A stretch of 30,128 nucleotides of DNA, taken from assembly GCA_050742535.1 (NCBI GenBank), contig JBOGIQ010000029.1, positions 1 through 30,128 of the forward strand, in the 5' to 3' direction. The position numbers were made by a program, and so were the translations under genes. The notes under the pieces were generated by a model. That model was not told where the DNA came from and did no database searches. It saw only the letters and a list, made by a program, of their open reading frames with translations. The stretch is from Gp6-AA40 sp050742535. Its GTDB lineage: Bacteria > Acidobacteriota > Vicinamibacteria > Vicinamibacterales > UBA2999. Of this stretch, positions 23,335-30,128 are shown one piece after another (positions within the stretch are counted from its first letter, which is position 1; each line of letters starts with the position of its first letter).

Positions 23335-24663
23335 CTATTCTCCCGCGTCTCCTGTCTCCTGCGGCGCCGGCGTCGTCAGACGCTCGATGAACCGCCGCGG
23401 TACGTCCGCCTCGATGACGACCTTCCCATTTGTTGCCACATGGCTGACGACCCGCGCTATCCGGTACAGCCGTGAAATCTGCTGACGATCGAAGTCGGCG
23501 CTGCTGTCGAAGGTGATCGTAATGCGCCGGGTATCCAGCGCCAGCCTCGACGCGACCATCTGGAGCAACTCGACCAGGCCGGCGCCCGTGCGGGCGGAGA
23601 CCAGCGCCGCCGCCGGATCCGCCGCCTGCAGCCGACGCTGCTCATCAGCGGACAGCATATCGACCTTGTTATAGACATCGAACACGGCCACCTCGGCGGC
23701 ACCGACCTCGTCCAGCACGCGGCGGACGGCCAGAACGTGCCTCTCGCGATCGGGGCTGGCACCGTCGATGACGTGGAGGACGAGGTCGGCCTCCGCCACT
23801 TCCTCGAGCGTGGCGCGGAATGCCGCCACCAGTGCGTGTGGCAGCCGGTCGATGAATCCGACGGTGTCGGAGACGAGCAGTTCGCGCTGATCCGGCAGCC
23901 GGACCTTCCGCACCAACGGATCCAGAGTCACGAAGAGCGCGTCCGAGGCATCTGCGTCCTCGTGTGTCAGCCGGTTGAACAGCGTGGTCTTGCCGGCGTT
24001 CGTGTAGCCAACCAGAGCGACGGTGGGCACCGACTGCTTGTGACGGCGGTCGCGGAGCTGCGAACGCCGCTGCCGCACCTGATCGATTTCCTTCTGCACC
24101 GACTGAATGCGAACGCGGATACGGCGGCGGTCCGTTTCGAGCTTCGTTTCACCAGGGCCGCGCGTGCCGATGCCGCCGCCGAGGCGCGACAAGGCGGCAC
24201 CCGATCCGGCCAGCCGCGGCAGAAGGTACTTGAGCTGCGCGAGCTCGACCTGCCACTTGCCTTCCCGTGTGCGCGCGCGGCGCGCGAAGATGTCGAGGAT
24301 CAACTGGGTTCGATCCACGACCTTGCGGTCGAGCCGATCCTCGAGCTGCCGCAGCTGGCCGGGGGTCAGTTCGTGATCGACGATGACCACGTTCACGTCC
24401 GCTTCGGCGCACGCGGCGGCAAGGGTCGCCACTTTGCCTGCGCCGATAAACGTTCCGGCGTCGGGCTTCGGCCGTTCCTGGAGCATGCGCAGCACGACGG
24501 CTGCGCCGGCAGCCTCCGCAAGGCCGGCGAGCTCTTCCAACGACTGCTCAGCGTCGATGCGGCGAACCGAACCACTGATCAGGCCAACCAGCGCGGCCCG
24601 CTCGGGGCGTGTCTGCCTGCCGTCGCGCGCAGCGGGAGTCGCCGCCGGCTTCCTGAGCACCAT
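23335..24663 (-). CDS. hflX: ribosome-associated GTPase HflX
   Basis: HflX is an Obg-HflX GTPase that splits stalled ribosomes and responds to stress. The 442 residues show the N-terminal glycine-rich domain (LEELAGLAEAAGAAVV, KPDAGTFIGAGKV) and the linker GGIGTRGPGETKLETDRRRI. The G domain has G1 ALVGYTNAGKTTLFN, G3 VSDTVGFIDRLP and G4 YNKVDML. A short C-terminal domain (residues ~370-440) is present. Hfq is not adjacent, unlike in Proteobacteria. The ATG at 24663 faces the small basic gene across a 92-bp region with a 9-bp tandem repeat. The TAG overlaps the start region of the TPR gene, so it leads a three-gene transcript. Confidence 0.95.
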   Translation of the reverse strand: MVLRKPAATPAARDGRQTRPERAALVGLISGSVRRIDAEQSLEELAGLAEAAGAAVVLRMLQERPKPDAGTFIGAGKVATLAAACAEADVNVVIVDHELTPGQLRQLEDRLDRKVVDRTQLILDIFARRARTREGKWQVELAQLKYLLPRLAGSGAALSRLGGGIGTRGPGETKLETDRRRIRVRIQSVQKEIDQVRQRRSQLRDRRHKQSVPTVALVGYTNAGKTTLFNRLTHEDADASDALFVTLDPLVRKVRLPDQRELLVSDTVGFIDRLPHALVAAFRATLEEVAEADLVLHVIDGASPDRERHVLAVRRVLDEVGAAEVAVFDVYNKVDMLSADEQRRLQAADPAAALVSARTGAGLVELLQMVASRLALDTRRITITFDSSADFDRQQISRLYRIARVVSHVATNGKVVIEADVPRRFIERLTTPAPQETGDAGE

Positions 24664-24699
24664 CTCTGATTGATCGTATCAGTGCCGCCAGAGGCACCG

Positions 24700-24731
24700 C
24701 TGGGTTGCCTGGGTTGCCTGGGTTGCCCAGG
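24700..24731. repeat. 9-bp minisatellite CTGGGTTGC x3 with terminal hairpin
   Basis: Three perfect copies of CTGGGTTGC occupy 24700-24726. The last copy also forms the hairpin CCTGGG-TTG-CCCAGG (24717-24731). The array is between the hflX start and the promoter of the small basic gene, in the same relation to a -10 box as the CCTGAACCT array at 14949. Confidence 0.9.
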
Positions 24732-24742
24732 CCACCCAATCG

Positions 24743-24748
24743 TACAAT
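24743..24748 (+). promoter_or_regulatory. -10 box (TACAAT) for the small basic gene
   Basis: TACAAT lies seven bases before ATG 24756, so the RNA would begin at or near the start codon. No ribosome site is present. This is the same arrangement as at 14996 and 29819. Confidence 0.55.
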
Positions 24749-24755
24749 CCCGGCC

Positions 24756-24896
24756 ATGCCCGCGAAGCGCACGCGCACGGCGAAAGCGCCCGCCCGTCCC
24801 CGTGTGCCGCTGCCACGGCAAACAGGCGGAGCGCACGAGGACAAGACCAGGCGCCCGTGGCGCCGCCGCAAGCACAAGGCGAAGGACTACGAATAA
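24756..24896 (+). CDS. 46-residue basic protein of unknown function
   Basis: This short frame starts MPAKRTRTAKAPARPRVPLP and ends RRPWRRRKHKAKDYE; the middle is RQTGGAHEDKTRRP. About 40% of residues are Lys or Arg. The order 'RVPLP - QTGGAHEDK - basic tail' resembles small uncharacterised proteins that I recall from other bacteria, often seen as unnamed genes. A promoter hexamer with leaderless spacing supports expression. It could bind nucleic acid or the ribosome, but nothing shows this. It ends ten bases before the stop of the convergent barrel gene. A chance frame in GC-rich DNA remains possible. Confidence 0.6.
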   Translation: MPAKRTRTAKAPARPRVPLPRQTGGAHEDKTRRPWRRRKHKAKDYE

Positions 24897-24906
24897 GGGG
24901 CCCGCG

Positions 24907-25509
24907 CTAGAACGGAATGACTATCCCGGCGGCAAAGCGGAATGCGTTGCCGGAATCCTCTTCCAGTATCTTGAGCCACTCCGCCTGGATGCGCACTCCA
25001 AACGTACCCGCGTTCAGGTTCACACCTGCTCCGAGCGACATCGCCGCTTCTGTGGCGGATTCTTCGAAATCGATCAACGGCACACCGGAGAGGGTTGCCT
25101 CGACGCTGGCGGCGCCTCTCGCGGCGCCGAACAGGATTTGAGCGAATGGATTGACGCGTGGATTTTCCGTGGCGCCCAGGCGGATACCGCCCAGGAACGT
25201 ATGGACGCTGGACGTCACGCTGCCTGTAAAGGTAATACCCTGCTCGGTCAAAGACTCCGTCTCCGACTTGTAGTTGCCGCCGATGTCGCCGACGATGGAC
25301 AACATCGGAGTGATCGGCACGGCGACGTCGAAGTACCACCCCTTCGGGACGTTGAGCCCGTCGTCGTCGGTCTCCGCGCCGTCCACGACATCGCTTCCGG
25401 AGATGTGCAGCAGCCGCCACCCGGCTGAGATTTCAGGTCTACCCTGGGCCAGTGCCGTCCCACTCGTCAGGATGAGCGCCCCGAGTACGAGCGTTGCAAG
25501 TCGTCGCAT
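24907..25509 (-). CDS. outer-membrane beta-barrel protein (paralogue 1)
   Basis: The 200-residue product has a signal peptide (MRRLATLVLGALILTSGTAL, cleavage after ALAQ). It then shows alternating strands such as EISAGWRLLHIS, GWYFDVAVPITPMLSIVGDI, SSVHTFLGGIRLG and AAMSLGAGVNLNAGTFGVRI. It ends IVIPF; a terminal Phe is the usual signal for barrel insertion. I chose ATG 25509, with an AGGAGG site five bases upstream, over upstream starts in the same open frame. That ribosome site overlaps the stop of the next gene upstream, so translation is coupled. It is homologous along its length to the product of 25518-26066. Function (porin, OmpA-like or adhesin) is not evident. Confidence 0.82.
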   Translation of the reverse strand: MRRLATLVLGALILTSGTALAQGRPEISAGWRLLHISGSDVVDGAETDDDGLNVPKGWYFDVAVPITPMLSIVGDIGGNYKSETESLTEQGITFTGSVTSSVHTFLGGIRLGATENPRVNPFAQILFGAARGAASVEATLSGVPLIDFEESATEAAMSLGAGVNLNAGTFGVRIQAEWLKILEEDSGNAFRFAAGIVIPF

Positions 25510-25517
25510 TGTGCCTC

Positions 25518-26066
25518 CTAGAAACGAAACTTCGCACCGACGCTGAACTGAAAAACGTTTCCCCCGTCGCCTTCCGCGAATACTCTCAACCAACCGATCT
25601 GGAACCGCAGGCCGACCGGCAGGCCGCCATTGACGTCCACTCCAGCGCTGAGATTCAGCGCGGGATCGGCCGCCGATCTCGAGAGGACAATGCCACCGGC
25701 GGCCGTGGTCGTTTTGAGATGCGCGGCACCAAGCAGCGCCTGCCCGAACGCGATAACGTCGGGTTGCTTCGTCGTCGCGTTTACCCTCAGGCCACCCATG
25801 AACGTGTGTATCCGGGCGTCGAAGGTCTGCGAGAACGGGCCGATGCTCAGCGAGTCGCTCGTGTATGCGCCGCCGACGTCGCCGACGATCGAGATCAGGC
25901 TGTTCACGTGGCGAGTGGCGTCGACATACCACCCCAACGGGTAGCCCAGCCCCTCGGACTGAAGGAATCGATACCCGGCCGATACGTCGCCCCGATCCTG
26001 TGCCGTTGCGGCTCCTCCCGTCAGAACGAGCACGCCGATCGCCAGCGTCGTCAGTCGCACGGTCAT
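25518..26066 (-). CDS. outer-membrane beta-barrel protein (paralogue 2)
   Basis: The 182-residue protein has a signal peptide (MTVRLTTLAIGVLVLTGGAA, TAQ cleavage). Segments DVSAGYRFLQSEG, YPLGWYVDATRHVNSLISIV, GDVGGAYTSDS and IHTFMGGLRVNA align with the neighbouring barrel (EISAGWRLLH, GWYFDVA, GDIGGNYKSE, VHTFLGGIRLG). The C-terminal KFRF again ends in Phe. Tandem duplication is the simplest explanation. It begins 12 bases after the glpX stop without a clear ribosome site and ends eight bases before the next barrel. The sequences have diverged considerably, so the two may have different ligands. Confidence 0.82.
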   Translation of the reverse strand: MTVRLTTLAIGVLVLTGGAATAQDRGDVSAGYRFLQSEGLGYPLGWYVDATRHVNSLISIVGDVGGAYTSDSLSIGPFSQTFDARIHTFMGGLRVNATTKQPDVIAFGQALLGAAHLKTTTAAGGIVLSRSAADPALNLSAGVDVNGGLPVGLRFQIGWLRVFAEGDGGNVFQFSVGAKFRF

Positions 26067-26078
26067 CGAGAAGAACAG

Positions 26079-27122
26079 CTAGAAGCGAATCTTGGATGTC
26101 GCGCCGGCCTTGTCGCTGACGTGAATGCTGTCGATGAAGCGGATCCGGTGGGGATGCGTCTGCATCACCAGTGACGTCGTGCGAATGCCGTCGCCGAAGA
26201 AGCGGACGCCTTTCATCAGGGATCCGTCCGTCACGCCCGTTGCGGCGAAAATAACGTTGTTGCCCGAGGCCAGGTCTTTCGAGCGGTAGATTTTCTTGAA
26301 GTCCGTGATCCCCATCGCCCGGCAGCGCTGTTCATGCTCCGGCGTGCCGACGACGAGGCGGGCGTAGATCTCTCCACCGAGGCAGCGCATCGCCGCCGCG
26401 GTGATGACCCCTTCGGGCGCGCCGCCGATGCCCATCACCGCATGCACGCCGCTGCCAACGACGGCGGCGGTGATGCCCGCCGAGAGATCGCCGTCGCCGA
26501 TGAGGCGGATGCGCGCGCCGGTCGCGCGGATGTCGGCAATCAGCTTCTCGTGCCGCGGGCGGTCGAGCACGATGACGACCAGGTCTTCCACCTTGCGCCC
26601 CAGTGCCTGCGCGATTGACCGCAGGTTGAATCGCACCGGCGCATCGAGGTCCACCACGTCACGGCAGCTCGGGCCGACAACGAGCTTTTCCATGTAGATG
26701 TCCGGCGCGTGCAGCAGCCCGCCGTGTTCGGAGGCCGCCAGCACGGCCAGCGCGTTCGGCGCGCCGGTGGCGCACAGGTTCGTCCCCTCGAGTGGATCCA
26801 CCGCAATGTCGACCTGCGGGTACTCGGTGCCGTCGCCGTGCGCCGCCGAGCCGACCTTCTCGCCGATGTAGAGCATCGGCGCCTCGTCGCGTTCGCCCTC
26901 GCCGATGACAATCGTGCCGTCGATCGGCACCGAGTCCATCTCCTGGCGCATCGCTTCGACCGCCACCTGATCGGACTTGTGACGGTCGCCCTGTCCCATG
27001 GTGTGCGCGCAGGCAATCGCCGCCTGTTCGACGACGCGCAGGAAATCGAGGGAAAGGTCGGAGTCGAGGTAGCTCTGATGATTGGCGGCGAGCTTCGACT
27101 CCTTCGTGCCGGTTATCGTCAC
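26079..27122 (-). CDS. glpX: fructose-1,6-bisphosphatase class II
   Basis: GlpX hydrolyses fructose-1,6-bisphosphate in gluconeogenesis; some relatives also take sedoheptulose-1,7-bisphosphate. The 347 residues show GTIVIGEGERDEAPMLYIGE, the metal-binding DPLEGTNLCATGAPNALAVL and GDLSAGITAAVVGSGVHAVM. They also show GIGGAPEGVITAAAMRCLGG and the C-terminal FAATGVTDGSLMKGVRFFG. Start is GTG 27122, overlapping the acyl-CoA dehydrogenase stop in a GTGA arrangement. No other FBPase is in the window. Fatty-acid oxidation upstream and gluconeogenesis here would suit growth on lipids or acids; that link is inference. Confidence 0.95.
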   Translation of the reverse strand: MTITGTKESKLAANHQSYLDSDLSLDFLRVVEQAAIACAHTMGQGDRHKSDQVAVEAMRQEMDSVPIDGTIVIGEGERDEAPMLYIGEKVGSAAHGDGTEYPQVDIAVDPLEGTNLCATGAPNALAVLAASEHGGLLHAPDIYMEKLVVGPSCRDVVDLDAPVRFNLRSIAQALGRKVEDLVVIVLDRPRHEKLIADIRATGARIRLIGDGDLSAGITAAVVGSGVHAVMGIGGAPEGVITAAAMRCLGGEIYARLVVGTPEHEQRCRAMGITDFKKIYRSKDLASGNNVIFAATGVTDGSLMKGVRFFGDGIRTTSLVMQTHPHRIRFIDSIHVSDKAGATSKIRF

Positions 27123-28327
27123 GTGGTCACTCCGTTGTACGGCGGCAGCTCACACCGGGTCGGCTTGTCCGTCCGATAGCCAAGCAGGTAATCGGCCTGC
27201 ATGATCGTGTGGATCTCGCGCGTGCCCTCGTAAATTACCGCGCCCTTGCAGTTACGGTAGAACCGGCCGACAGGATACTCGTCCGAGTATCCGTTCGCAC
27301 CGTGAATCTGCACGGCATCGCCGGCCGCGCGCTCTGACGCGACCGTCGCGACCCACTTGGCGAGGCTGGTCTCGCGGGTAGTCCGGCGGCCGACGTTCTT
27401 GAGCCAGCCGGCGCGCTGCCACAGCAGACGCGACGTCTGGTAGTCGGACTCCATCCTGGCAATCATTTCCTTCACCAGCTGGTGGGAGCCGATTTCGACG
27501 CCAAAGGCCTTGCGCTCCTTCGCGTACTTCACGCTGGCATCGCGGCAGGCGCGGATCAGCCCGGTGGCGCCGGCGGCCACGGTGTAGCGCCCCTGGTCGA
27601 GCGCGAACATGGCGATCTTGAACCCCTCGCCTTCCTGTCCGACGAGATTCTCGCGCGGCACCTCCACCTCGTCCATCTTGAACGAGCCGGTGTTCCCCGC
27701 CAGGATTCCCCACTTCTCCTTCAACGTCGCGCTCGAGAACCCGCGGAACGCACGCTCGACGATGAACGCGCTCATGCCGGACGGGTCGCGCTGCTTCTTT
27801 TTCTCGAGGTCCGTCCAGGCGAACACCAGGAAGTGGTCGGCGACGTCAGCGAGCGAGATCCAGATCTTCTCGCCCGTGAGAACGTAGCGATCGCCTTTCC
27901 GCAGGGCCACGGTCTGAATGCCGCGCGCGTCGCTGCCAGCGGACGGCTCCGTGAGGCCGAATGTCGCGATCTTCGTGCCCTGCGCCTGCGGGGCCAGATA
28001 GCGGCGCTTCTGGTCGTCGCTTCCCCACGCGAGCAGCGTGAGCGAGTTGAGGCCGACGTGCACCGACAGGATCACGCGCAGTGAGGTGTCGACGTACTCC
28101 AGCTCTTCGCTGGCCAGCCCGAGGCACAGGTAGTCCATGCCTGCGCCGCCATGCTCCTCGGGCACGCAGATCCCGAGCAGCCCGAGGGCCGCCATCTGCG
28201 GAAAGACCCCGCGGTCGAAGCGGTGCTCGCGATCGAGCTCGCGAATGCGTGGAGCGACCTCGCGTCCCGCCCACTCGCGGACCGACTGCTCGAGCAGCCG
28301 GTGCTCGTTCGACAGGTCGAAGTTCAT
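27119..28327 (-). CDS. acyl-CoA dehydrogenase
   Basis: This FAD enzyme introduces the alpha-beta double bond into acyl-CoA. The 402-residue protein shows the helical N-domain (FDLSNEHRLLEQSVREWAGR) and FAD/substrate loop FGLTEPSAGSDARGIQT. The middle barrel has LTGEKIWISLADVADHF and the C-domain has VQIHGANGYSDEYPVGRFYR. The catalytic glutamate is in AVIYEGTREIHTIMQADYLL. Chain-length specificity cannot be read. The ATG overlaps the methyltransferase stop (ATGA), and the TGA overlaps the glpX GTG, so it lies mid-operon. An isovaleryl-, butyryl- or glutaryl-type substrate is possible; no enoyl-CoA hydratase or thiolase is nearby. Confidence 0.94.
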   Translation of the reverse strand: MNFDLSNEHRLLEQSVREWAGREVAPRIRELDREHRFDRGVFPQMAALGLLGICVPEEHGGAGMDYLCLGLASEELEYVDTSLRVILSVHVGLNSLTLLAWGSDDQKRRYLAPQAQGTKIATFGLTEPSAGSDARGIQTVALRKGDRYVLTGEKIWISLADVADHFLVFAWTDLEKKKQRDPSGMSAFIVERAFRGFSSATLKEKWGILAGNTGSFKMDEVEVPRENLVGQEGEGFKIAMFALDQGRYTVAAGATGLIRACRDASVKYAKERKAFGVEIGSHQLVKEMIARMESDYQTSRLLWQRAGWLKNVGRRTTRETSLAKWVATVASERAAGDAVQIHGANGYSDEYPVGRFYRNCKGAVIYEGTREIHTIMQADYLLGYRTDKPTRCELPPYNGVTT

Positions 28328-28962
28328 TTACGGAAGAGCATCTCGCGCGTGTTCGTCTTCAGGAGGAACTGGTCGGTCACGCGCAGCGGCTCGAACATCC
28401 GCAGGATGTCGCGGTTCGGCAGCGGCTTCTGTTTTCCCCGCGCCGCCGCGTAGGGGCGGTGCTGGATCGTTTCTTCGTCCACCACCACGAAACGCGTGTA
28501 CGCCTTGGTCGGCGCGACCGCCTCGGTGGCGTTGAAGAGAGCGAACAGCATGCCCCCCGGCCGGAGCACGCGAACCAGTTGCCTGGCGAGCGCCTGCGCC
28601 GCGGGCTTGTCGAGGTAGTCGAACAGGTCCCAGCACAGGATGCCGTCGAAGGTTTGATCGGTCTGCGGGAAACGGCGGCTGAGGAACTCGGGCAGGTCCG
28701 CCAGCTTGTCCTCGCGGACGTAGCGATCGATGTCCTTCGACAGTTCCTCGACCTGAAACTTGCAGCCGAGCCGCTCGCCGAAGAAGGTGACGTTCTGTCC
28801 GACGACAGGACCGATGTCGAGCAGCGTCGGCTGCGGATGGGAGCCGAGCGTCGACAGGAATTTCTTCAACGCCTTGGTGGGATGTGGGGGCCCCTTCGCG
28901 GCGCCGGCGCCTGCTTCCGGATCGTCCTTGCGCCTTCGTTGAAACAGGTCGGAGAGCGCCAC
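28324..28962 (-). CDS. class I SAM-dependent methyltransferase
   Basis: A 212-residue protein with motif I PTLLDIGPVVGQNVTFFGER. The acidic end of motif II follows in FQVEELSKDIDRY. Motif post-II is TFDGILCWDLFDYLDKPAAQ, and VRVLRPGGMLFALFNATEA covers motif III. An acidic aspartate replaces the usual glycine pattern in DIGPVVG, but the fold is clear. The substrate is unknown. The N-terminal ~35 residues are basic and disordered-looking (FQRRRKDDPEAGAGAAKG). It is the first gene of a five-gene leftward run and overlaps the acyl-CoA dehydrogenase by ATGA. A GT-rich repeat lies directly upstream and may include its promoter. Confidence 0.88.
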   Translation of the reverse strand: MALSDLFQRRRKDDPEAGAGAAKGPPHPTKALKKFLSTLGSHPQPTLLDIGPVVGQNVTFFGERLGCKFQVEELSKDIDRYVREDKLADLPEFLSRRFPQTDQTFDGILCWDLFDYLDKPAAQALARQLVRVLRPGGMLFALFNATEAVAPTKAYTRFVVVDEETIQHRPYAAARGKQKPLPNRDILRMFEPLRVTDQFLLKTNTREMLFRK

Positions 28963-28974
28963 GGAAATGATGAA

Positions 28975-29105
28975 TGGTGATTAGTGATTAGTGAATCGTT
29001 TGTGATTGGTGATTGGCGACTGGTGATTGCTGACGCTGTCGCTCATCGAATCATCAACCACTCACAGATCACTAATCACCAATCACCCGTTGACCACCCG
29101 TTGAC
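28975..29105. repeat. GTGATTAGTGATTGG-type inverted repeat region
   Basis: The left half (about 28976-29030) repeats GTGATTAGTGATTAGTGA and GTGATTGGTGATTGG. The right half (about 29050-29087) carries the reverse complement words ATCACTAATCACCAATCACC. A direct repeat CCCGTTGACCA follows (29086-29106). The stretch holds no credible gene and fills the gap between the methyltransferase and bactofilin. Confidence 0.75.
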
Positions 29106-29624
29106 CTAATGCGCCGCAGCCTGTGGTTGCGGTGCGCTCGTGGCCGCCGCCGCGGCTGGCTTGACTGTCTGGGTCTGCTGGCCTGAGGCCGCCTTCCGCT
29201 GCATGTCCACCGTGCCGCGGAAGTGCGCGCCCTCCGCGATGGCCACGCGAGGCGACACGATGTCGCCGTCAACCGAGCCGCCGTCGCGGATGTCGACCTT
29301 CTCCGTCGCGGTCACGTTCCCGTTGACCTCGCCGAGGACGATCACCGACTTCGCGTGCACCTGCGCCTTGATTTTTCCGTTCGGGCCGATCGTCAGCACA
29401 TGATCCTTGAGCTCGATCTTGCCTTCGACGTGGCCTTCGATCGTCAGATCCTCGCTCCCGTTCAGCTCACCCTTGATGACAACCGATTTTCCGATGTTCA
29501 CCACGTCCCTCTCGATCCGCCTCTCCGGCTGTGGTACGGGCGCTGCGCTGGCCGGCTGATGCACCGGAGCGGGCGCCGTGGGCGCCGGCTGGCTGCCCTT
29601 TACCCCTTCGTCACGCTTCCACAT
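29106..29624 (-). CDS. bactofilin (polymer-forming cytoskeletal protein)
   Basis: Bactofilins form non-polar filaments that position cell-wall or polysaccharide machinery. The 172-residue protein has the conserved beta-helix core: VNIGKSVVIKGELNGSEDLT, EGHVEGKIELKDHVLTIGPN, GKIKAQVHAKSVIVLGEVNG and GSVDGDIVSPRVAIAEGAHF, then RGTVDM. Disordered proline/alanine-rich tails flank it, as is normal for the family. A GGAGG site precedes ATG 29624. Two hairpin-forming repeats sit just upstream. It is divergent from the cysteine desulfurase. Presence near a surface-glycan locus is compatible with a shape or envelope role, but no direct link is shown. Confidence 0.93.
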   Translation of the reverse strand: MWKRDEGVKGSQPAPTAPAPVHQPASAAPVPQPERRIERDVVNIGKSVVIKGELNGSEDLTIEGHVEGKIELKDHVLTIGPNGKIKAQVHAKSVIVLGEVNGNVTATEKVDIRDGGSVDGDIVSPRVAIAEGAHFRGTVDMQRKAASGQQTQTVKPAAAAATSAPQPQAAAH

Positions 29625-29651
29625 GTTGATGTCCTCCGCGCGTTGTCTGCC

Positions 29652-29672
29652 GGAACGCCTCCGCGGCGTTCC
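29652..29672. repeat. hairpin GGAACGCC-TCCGC-GGCGTTCC upstream of bactofilin
   Basis: A perfect 8-bp stem around a 5-base loop. A diverged direct copy of its left half, with GGGAACGCTTCTGGCGGC, follows at about 29682-29700. It lies in the bactofilin leader and might affect its mRNA, or be another dispersed element. Confidence 0.55.
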
Positions 29673-29818
29673 TTGAGTCTGCGGGAACGCTTCTGGCGGC
29701 GTCGTCGAGACTCACGCGTCCCTCTTTCCTGACCGCTGTACTGGGGCCCGGAGCCCACAGAGTATATATCGGGCGTTCTGCGCAAAAGTGCAGTCGGGGC
29801 GAGACTGACGCGAAATGC

Positions 29819-29824
29819 TACAGT
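29819..29824 (+). promoter_or_regulatory. -10-like box (TACAGT) for the cysteine desulfurase
   Basis: TACAGT ends seven bases before GTG 29832, so the RNA would start at the codon. It is weaker than the other two leaderless candidates because it matches four to five of six positions and no -35 element is clear. Confidence 0.35.
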
Positions 29825-29831
29825 GGTACCA

Positions 29832-30128
29832 GTGCGGATCTATCTCGACCACAACGCGACGACGCCTCCTGCGGCAGAGGTAGTGGACCGGATGGCCGCC
29901 GCGCTTCGCGAGCAGTTCGGCAACCCCTCCAGCGTGCACCACTTCGGACAGGTGGCGAAGGCAGCGCTCGATGACGCGCGGAGCGCGGCCGCGGCGCTGA
30001 TCGGGGGCGATCCGTCGGAAATCGTCTTCACAAGCAGCGGAACGGAAAGCGACAACTTCGCGATCCGAGGCATCGCCGAGGCGCTCGAAGTCACAGGAAA
30101 GCGGCACCTCATTGCCACAGCGATCGAA
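29832..30128 (+). CDS. cysteine desulfurase (IscS/NifS type), 5' part
   Basis: This PLP enzyme mobilises sulfur from cysteine for Fe-S clusters and tRNA thiolation. The first 99 codons are visible and continue off the right edge. They read RIYLDHNATTPPAAEVVDRM, then FGNPSSVHHFGQVAKAALDD, then PSEIVFTSSGTESDNFAIRG, then LIATAIE, where the family's EH pair would follow. These match the N-terminal third of class V aminotransferase-fold desulfurases. The start is GTG 29832 because YLDHNATTP begins at once. No ribosome site is seen, and a -10-like hexamer suggests a leaderless RNA. It is divergent from bactofilin across ~207 bp. IscS versus NifS cannot be told apart here. Confidence 0.93.
   Translation, partial: MRIYLDHNATTPPAAEVVDRMAAALREQFGNPSSVHHFGQVAKAALDDARSAAAALIGGDPSEIVFTSSGTESDNFAIRGIAEALEVTGKRHLIATAIE

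Noticed and set aside
25510..25932. N-terminal extension of the first barrel protein
   Set aside because: It is Arg-rich sequence from another frame of the neighbouring barrel gene; the signal peptide and AGGAGG site define the start at 25509.

Overview
The window is high-GC DNA (about two-thirds G+C by eye) with densely packed bacterial genes on both strands, many joined by 1-14 base overlaps. The gene content suggests a member of Acidobacteriota, probably a Vicinamibacteria-like lineage. It includes an ATGA-coupled secreted protein of a type common in that phylum, a very short omega subunit, a bactofilin, a TPR-SLH lipoprotein and abundant palindromic repeats. The taxonomic placement is inference from protein style, not from a marker search.

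Layout. (1) 1-1041 (+): the 3' end of an unidentified gene and a secreted Gly/Arg-tailed protein. (2) 1038-8893 (-): a housekeeping run reading leftward: MsbA-type ABC exporter, YicC, guanylate kinase, RNA polymerase omega, CoaBC, family 4 uracil-DNA glycosylase and PriA. (3) 8981-19596: a surface polysaccharide locus. galE and ugd lie on the minus strand. On the plus strand are four GT4 glycosyltransferases, one GT2, a polyprenyl-phosphate sugar-1-phosphate transferase and a UDP-glucuronate decarboxylase; a GNAT gene interrupts on the minus strand. (4) 19592-21413: a divergent pair, a PLP-dependent decarboxylase and an XRE regulator, bracketed by a perfect 24-bp inverted repeat. (5) 21409-24663 (-): hflX, TPR-SLH lipoprotein, pgsA. 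(6) 24756-24896 (+): a 46-residue basic protein. (7) 24907-28962 (-): methyltransferase, acyl-CoA dehydrogenase, class II fructose-1,6-bisphosphatase and two tandem outer-membrane barrel paralogues. (8) Bactofilin (-) and the 5' end of a cysteine desulfurase (+), divergent, at the right edge.

How the genes fit together. Ugd makes UDP-glucuronate and the UXS-type enzyme can convert it to UDP-xylose, while GalE supplies UDP-galactose. The polyprenyl transferase primes the lipid carrier and five glycosyltransferases could extend the chain. No Wzx, Wzy, Wza or Wzc is visible, so export must use genes outside the window or possibly the adjacent ABC exporter.

The most unusual content is repetitive. 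Short palindromes with a TTCA or TGAA loop are inserted in frame inside three consecutive genes (coaBC, udg, priA). A second family, beginning TAATGCA, follows three genes and supplies their TAA stop codons. A third family beginning TAGAGCATC supplies the TAG stops of two genes that converge on the decarboxylase/XRE pair. Two 9-bp minisatellites sit just upstream of apparently leaderless promoters. No rRNA, tRNA, CRISPR array, transposase or phage gene was recognised.
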